From Desulfuromusa kysingii (lineage in GTDB: Bacteria; Desulfobacterota; Desulfuromonadia; Desulfuromonadales; Geopsychrobacteraceae), in assembly GCF_900107645.1 (NCBI RefSeq), contig NZ_FNQN01000001.1:517390-581389 (forward strand): 64,000 nucleotides of DNA. Direction: 5' to 3'. Under the pieces are notes generated by a model. It ran no database searches and had not been told where the DNA came from. It saw only the letters and a list, made by a program, of their open reading frames with translations. A program made the translations under genes and the position numbers. Within the stretch, counting starts at the first letter, position 1. Every line of letters begins with the position of its first letter. Shown piece after piece: positions 60,683 through 64,000 of this stretch.

Positions 60683-62491
60683 TTAGAATTTGCCAAATTC
60701 ATCATCGTCCAGAGCAATCGTTTGTCGTGGGCTGTTGTGAGCAGCTTGTCCCCAACCAGCGCTCAATCTGTTTTGGGGCGCAGGTGCTGTTACTGTTCGC
60801 TTGATGGCCTGCTGCTGAACTTGCCCTCTTAATTGAAAACGCTTCAACATACTGAGGAGTTCCTCGGCTTGACTGGATAACTCTTCAGCCGCAGCGGCAC
60901 TTTCCTCTGCTGTAGCGGTATTCTGTTGGATCGCTTGGTCAATCTGACCTAACCCCTCATTGATCTGACCAATGCCGTCGGCCTGTTCGTTTGAAGCTGC
61001 AGCAATTTCCTCCGCGAGGACAGAAACCTTTAACACGCCGCCATACACTGATTCCAGCGATTCAGCGGTTTGATTCGCAATCAACGCGCCATTTTCTGTC
61101 TTCTTTACCGAGCCTTCGATTAATTCAGCCGTCTCTGAGGCGGCTTTGGCACTCCGGGCAGCAAGGTTTCGAACTTCTTCAGCGACAACTGCAAATCCTT
61201 TCCCATGTTGTCCGGCACGCGCCGCCTCAACGGCAGCGTTTAATGCCAATAGGTTGGTTTGGAAGGCGATTTCATCGATAACTTTAATGATTTTATTAAT
61301 ACTTTTTCCCGCATCACTGATATCGGTCATGGCGGCAACCATCTGTTCCATTTTGCTTTTTCCTTCTTCAGTTGCCTGCTTTGCTTCGCTGGAGAGAAGA
61401 TTGACCTGGCTTGCATTGTCCGCATTGAGTTTAGTTTGGCTCGCCATTTGATTGAGTGAGCTGGATATCTCTTCCAATGACGCCGCTGATTCTGTCGCCC
61501 CTTCTGAAAGGGTTTGACTGGAGTCAGCTATCTGTTCGCTCGCCGAAGTTATTTGTTCCCCAGCTCTTTGGATTTGCTGCATTGTTTCATTGAGATTGTC
61601 GCTGACTTTTTTTAACGCAATGCGAGTGCCATCGTTATCATCTCGCGGCACCGGATTAAAGGTGATATCTCCATCGGCTAATCGATTTAAGGTGGGCAAT
61701 AGAACGGTCTCAAAATTGTCGTTCAAATTGTCCATGGCTGCTCCGAGATGGCCAATTTCATCTTTCCTTTGCAGGTTGAGACGAATCTGATAATGCCCCT
61801 TCTCAATTTCGTCAATCATGTCGACGGTTTGTTTTATGGGGTGAGACAGCGAGCGTGCGAGCACATATGCCATTGCGACAGAAGCTAGAATTACCAACGA
61901 CACAATTGCTAATATTGAATAGAATATCGCGTTAACTTTACTTCCCAAATCATCAATATAAACACCACAGCCGACAATCCAGTTCCAACTCTTGGTTCGC
62001 TGGACAAATGACATTTTAGGTTGGGGCTTATCCTTGCCAGGTTTTTCCCACATATAATTAACGAAACCTGCCCCGTCTTTTGCTGTAATTTTGACCATTT
62101 CCATGAATAGTTGTTTGCCGGTGGGATCAATTGATTGAGACAAGTCGCTACCGTCGAGTGCTGGATTAATCGGATGCATGATCATTTTGGGGTGCGTATC
62201 GTTGATCCAGAAATACAGTTTTCCCTGCTCAATACGTAATTTTTTAATTGTTTCTATCGCGTTGTTTTGCGCTTCTTCGGTAGTGATAAGACCTTCATCG
62301 GCCATTTGACTGTTATGATCAATGATCCCCACAGCCGTTTCAACTGCCGCTTTGAGTTTCAACTCAGCTGTTTTGTGGATCTGGTCGCGGTAGCCAGTGT
62401 AAATCCAGCTAATTCCGCAGGTGAAAACCAAGATTATCAAGGCAATAACCAAATATATTTTGGTGCTTATTTTAAGATTTTCAAAACCCAT
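60683..62491 (-). CDS. Methyl-accepting chemotaxis protein with Cache sensor
   Basis: 602-aa chemoreceptor. TM1 is about residues 11-31, the periplasmic single-Cache_2-type domain about 35-190 ([36 protein letters not shown]), TM2 about 192-212, HAMP about 213-265, and signalling domain about 300-560 with the hairpin [21 protein letters not shown]. No C-terminal CheR-tether pentapeptide is clear. The domain commonly senses small organic acids. Confidence 0.94.
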   Translation of the reverse strand: MGFENLKISTKIYLVIALIILVFTCGISWIYTGYRDQIHKTAELKLKAAVETAVGIIDHNSQMADEGLITTEEAQNNAIETIKKLRIEQGKLYFWINDTHPKMIMHPINPALDGSDLSQSIDPTGKQLFMEMVKITAKDGAGFVNYMWEKPGKDKPQPKMSFVQRTKSWNWIVGCGVYIDDLGSKVNAIFYSILAIVSLVILASVAMAYVLARSLSHPIKQTVDMIDEIEKGHYQIRLNLQRKDEIGHLGAAMDNLNDNFETVLLPTLNRLADGDITFNPVPRDDNDGTRIALKKVSDNLNETMQQIQRAGEQITSASEQIADSSQTLSEGATESAASLEEISSSLNQMASQTKLNADNASQVNLLSSEAKQATEEGKSKMEQMVAAMTDISDAGKSINKIIKVIDEIAFQTNLLALNAAVEAARAGQHGKGFAVVAEEVRNLAARSAKAASETAELIEGSVKKTENGALIANQTAESLESVYGGVLKVSVLAEEIAAASNEQADGIGQINEGLGQIDQAIQQNTATAEESAAAAEELSSQAEELLSMLKRFQLRGQVQQQAIKRTVTAPAPQNRLSAGWGQAAHNSPRQTIALDDDEFGKF

Positions 62492-62643
62492 GAGTGCTCC
62501 TTTGACATGTTAACAAGCTGTTTGCACTCGGAATCTCTTCCGAGAATCTGGGTGCGTTGTGATAACTTTTATAATGATGTTTTGTTTGACGTTAGACTTG
62601 GCTAACTATATTGTCAACATGAAAATTATTTTACATCCCTAAG

Positions 62644-62680
62644 GACAAAAAAAGCCTCTGGACAATGCCAGAGGCTTTTG
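62644..62680 (-). terminator. Terminator of the OB-fold lipoprotein gene
   Basis: AAGCCTCTGG (62651-62660) pairs with CCAGAGGCTT (62667-62676) around ACAATG. Seven T residues follow on the minus strand, so this is a good intrinsic terminator, 30 bases after the stop. Confidence 0.85.
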
Positions 62681-62707
62681 AAGGGTTGGAAATAGAGGGT
62701 GTGACTG

Positions 62708-63529
62708 TTATTCGACGGTGACGGCGGCATTCTCCATGATAAGGTTATATTTATAACCGTAACCGAAGTCTTTATCCAGAGTCAGAGGACCACTGGCAAC
62801 GATAGTGTCACCCACATTTACCTGGATTCCACTGGTCACGGTCAGATCATTGGTCCCCGCAGCCTGATCGCCGCTGCCATCTTGGAGGTGGATCCAGTTG
62901 GTTCCCATGATCTGTGGGCTGAATTTAACCACTTTGCCGCGGAGGGTCACGGTCTTCCCAGACAGGTCCGCTTTGCTGGAGTAGATTTCACCAATGGTTA
63001 GTCCCCCCTCGGCTTTTTGAACCGCAGTTAGATCAACTTCAGGTGGTACTGAGGTCGTATCAATTGGTGGGTGACCTTCAGGCATCTGCATGCCGGCGGT
63101 AGAAGCGGCTGCTCCCATTGCCGCAGTCCCAACGTTTGGATTGCTGGCATTGAGGACAGCTTCAACAAAGTAGACAACATCAAAATCACGATCCAATGTT
63201 TGACTGTGATAGTTATGCATCGCCATCCCCTCCGGGATCATGACTTCATCACCAACGCTGACAGCAAATTCAGGTGCCGCTGCCCAGATTTTTTCTGTGC
63301 CATTATCCACATAAACGTAGGTATAACCGGCAGCATTCATTGTTTCAACGACAGTCCCGGCTGTTTGACCCGGCACATTGGCAGACCCTGGATTTGGGGC
63401 CGCTGCAGGAGCAGGAGATTCTGCTGCAGCAGAATTCTGGGCTGCAGGTTGTGCTGAATCAGTTTTGCTGCAGGCAATCAGAGGTGAAAACATAAACAAT
63501 GCAATGAACAGGGTCGTTAGTTTTTTCAT
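62708..63529 (-). CDS. Lipoprotein with two OB-like/GW-type domains
   Basis: 273-aa secreted lipoprotein. Signal peptide with lipobox LIAC (Cys20), then an Ala/Pro-rich linker. A first beta domain (about 57-125; VVETMNAAGYTYVYVDNGTEKIWAA) and a second OB-fold-like domain (about 180-273; KTVTLRGKVVKFSPQIMGTNWIHLQDGSGD) follow. The second resembles bacterial nucleic-acid-binding-like OB domains, but no enzyme motif is seen. Function unknown. Confidence 0.8.
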   Translation of the reverse strand: MKKLTTLFIALFMFSPLIACSKTDSAQPAAQNSAAAESPAPAAAPNPGSANVPGQTAGTVVETMNAAGYTYVYVDNGTEKIWAAAPEFAVSVGDEVMIPEGMAMHNYHSQTLDRDFDVVYFVEAVLNASNPNVGTAAMGAAASTAGMQMPEGHPPIDTTSVPPEVDLTAVQKAEGGLTIGEIYSSKADLSGKTVTLRGKVVKFSPQIMGTNWIHLQDGSGDQAAGTNDLTVTSGIQVNVGDTIVASGPLTLDKDFGYGYKYNLIMENAAVTVE

Positions 63530-63631
63530 TATAGCTCTCCATATGAGTGGTGCAGAAAAGATTGTTGACCTTTTTTATCTACGATTGATGCTGCGAAAAA
63601 TAGCATGGCTTTTTAAGGACAGACAAGTGGA

Positions 63632-64000
63632 TTACGACCTCGGTGGCATTTCTGCGGGAATGCACAGGTTGCGTCCGTACAAATGTGACATGTTTTTTAA
63701 GCGGTTCATGATTGCTGTGGATATTGCTCCAGAATGATAACGCCATTGCCAATTTCCTGTTGCTGTCCCCGGGATATTCATGCGACTTGATGCTGGGAGG
63801 GAGAGTATGTCCTGCAGGGGAATAATGGCGAGGTTGGCTGCGCTTGACATGGCTGTTTCGATCAATGCCCATGGCATGTCATCACAGGAGGTCTGGAGAA
63901 AGTTGCGGACGCGTTGTTGCCCATCATTATCAAGTCCCTGCCACCAGCCGATGGTCGTGTTGTTGTCATGAGTCCCGGTATAGATGACAGCGTTAGCATT
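63632..64000 (-). CDS. malQ: 4-alpha-glucanotransferase MalQ, 3' part
   Basis: The last 122 codons of a gene entering from the right edge. The reading frame is open to base 64000 and encodes YTGTHDNNTTIGWWQGL, ETAMSSAANLAIIPLQDILS and MNIPGTATGNWQWR, all classic MalQ C-terminal motifs, ending after a Pro-Arg-Ser. It transfers maltodextrin units in glycogen/maltose metabolism. Truncated by the window, not broken. Confidence 0.93.
   Translation of the reverse strand, partial: NANAVIYTGTHDNNTTIGWWQGLDNDGQQRVRNFLQTSCDDMPWALIETAMSSAANLAIIPLQDILSLPASSRMNIPGTATGNWQWRYHSGAISTAIMNRLKNMSHLYGRNLCIPAEMPPRS

Noticed and set aside
1-64000. CRISPR array, rRNA or tRNA genes
   Set aside because: No regularly spaced direct repeats and no conserved rRNA or tRNA blocks were seen while reading the intergenic regions; a dedicated scan was not possible.

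Overview
The window looks like a chromosomal segment from an anaerobic or microaerotolerant bacterium, most likely a Desulfuromonas/Pelobacter-type member of the Desulfuromonadota (Geobacter relatives). This placement is inferred from gene content: a rubredoxin, a flavodiiron protein, several two-cluster ferredoxins, an orange-protein (ORP)-like NifX/MinD cluster, AmmeMemoRadiSam and KamA radical SAM enzymes, the long Pseudomonas-type PstC/PstA pair and many two-component proteins. Genes are densely packed on both strands. I saw no rRNA, tRNA, transposase, integrase, phage gene or CRISPR array.

Layout. 1-5.4 kb: phosphate uptake operon pstC-pstA-pstB-phoU. 5.5-7.7 kb: slyX, membrane rhodanese, MauE/DoxX-like protein and KamA-like radical SAM enzyme, nearly all translationally coupled. 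7.8-13.4 kb: 2-hydroxyacid dehydrogenase, a MarR/dihydrolipoamide-dehydrogenase-like pair with a striking double operator, thioesterase-lipA, rubredoxin and elbB. 13.5-18.8 kb: XRE-cupin regulator, HAD phosphatase, and a sanitation/repair run with three Nudix proteins (one fused to a metallo-beta-lactamase domain) and endonuclease IV. 18.9-26.2 kb: a redox/signalling island with a Tat-exported flavoprotein, di-heme b membrane protein, ferredoxin, stand-alone receiver, Pro/Gly-rich lipoprotein, EF-hand protein, phosphosite-less OmpR-type regulator and a complete BaeS/BaeR-like pair. 26.2-31.1 kb: tripartite tricarboxylate transporter (TctCBA) with a GntR/HutC regulator and an amidohydrolase, headed by a promoter embedded in a 56-bp perfect palindrome. 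31.3-37.3 kb: small redox and detoxification enzymes (Rieske, haloacid dehalogenase, FrnE-like DsbA, AhpD-like, nitroreductase, iron-sulfur flavoprotein) with TetR and LysR regulators.

37.4-42.3 kb: ORP-like cluster (DUF5320-like peptide, NifX/NafY-type proteins, two ferredoxin-containing MinD ATPases) ending with a flavodiiron protein, behind a promoter flanked by two identical-type palindromes. 42.5-50.7 kb: AmrS-like radical SAM, HNH protein, trkA-trkH, PgeF-like, rluD, a small conserved-looking ORF, and two response-regulator-like proteins, one with a fully degenerate receiver. 50.7-64 kb: cytochrome b5-like protein, speE-speA, proC, LysE and MFS exporters, PerM, a cyclic-nucleotide-binding protein, uvrC, a Cache chemoreceptor, an OB-fold lipoprotein and the 3' part of malQ running off the end.

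The best candidates for something undescribed are the 18.9-26.2 kb exported-flavoprotein/Ca-binding/two-component island and the ORP-like cluster with its paired palindromes. Several cis elements are also clear: the MarR double operator, the 56-bp palindrome promoter, a TetR operator repeated at two promoters, and a possible Shine-Dalgarno-sequestering RNA switch ahead of the FrnE-like gene.
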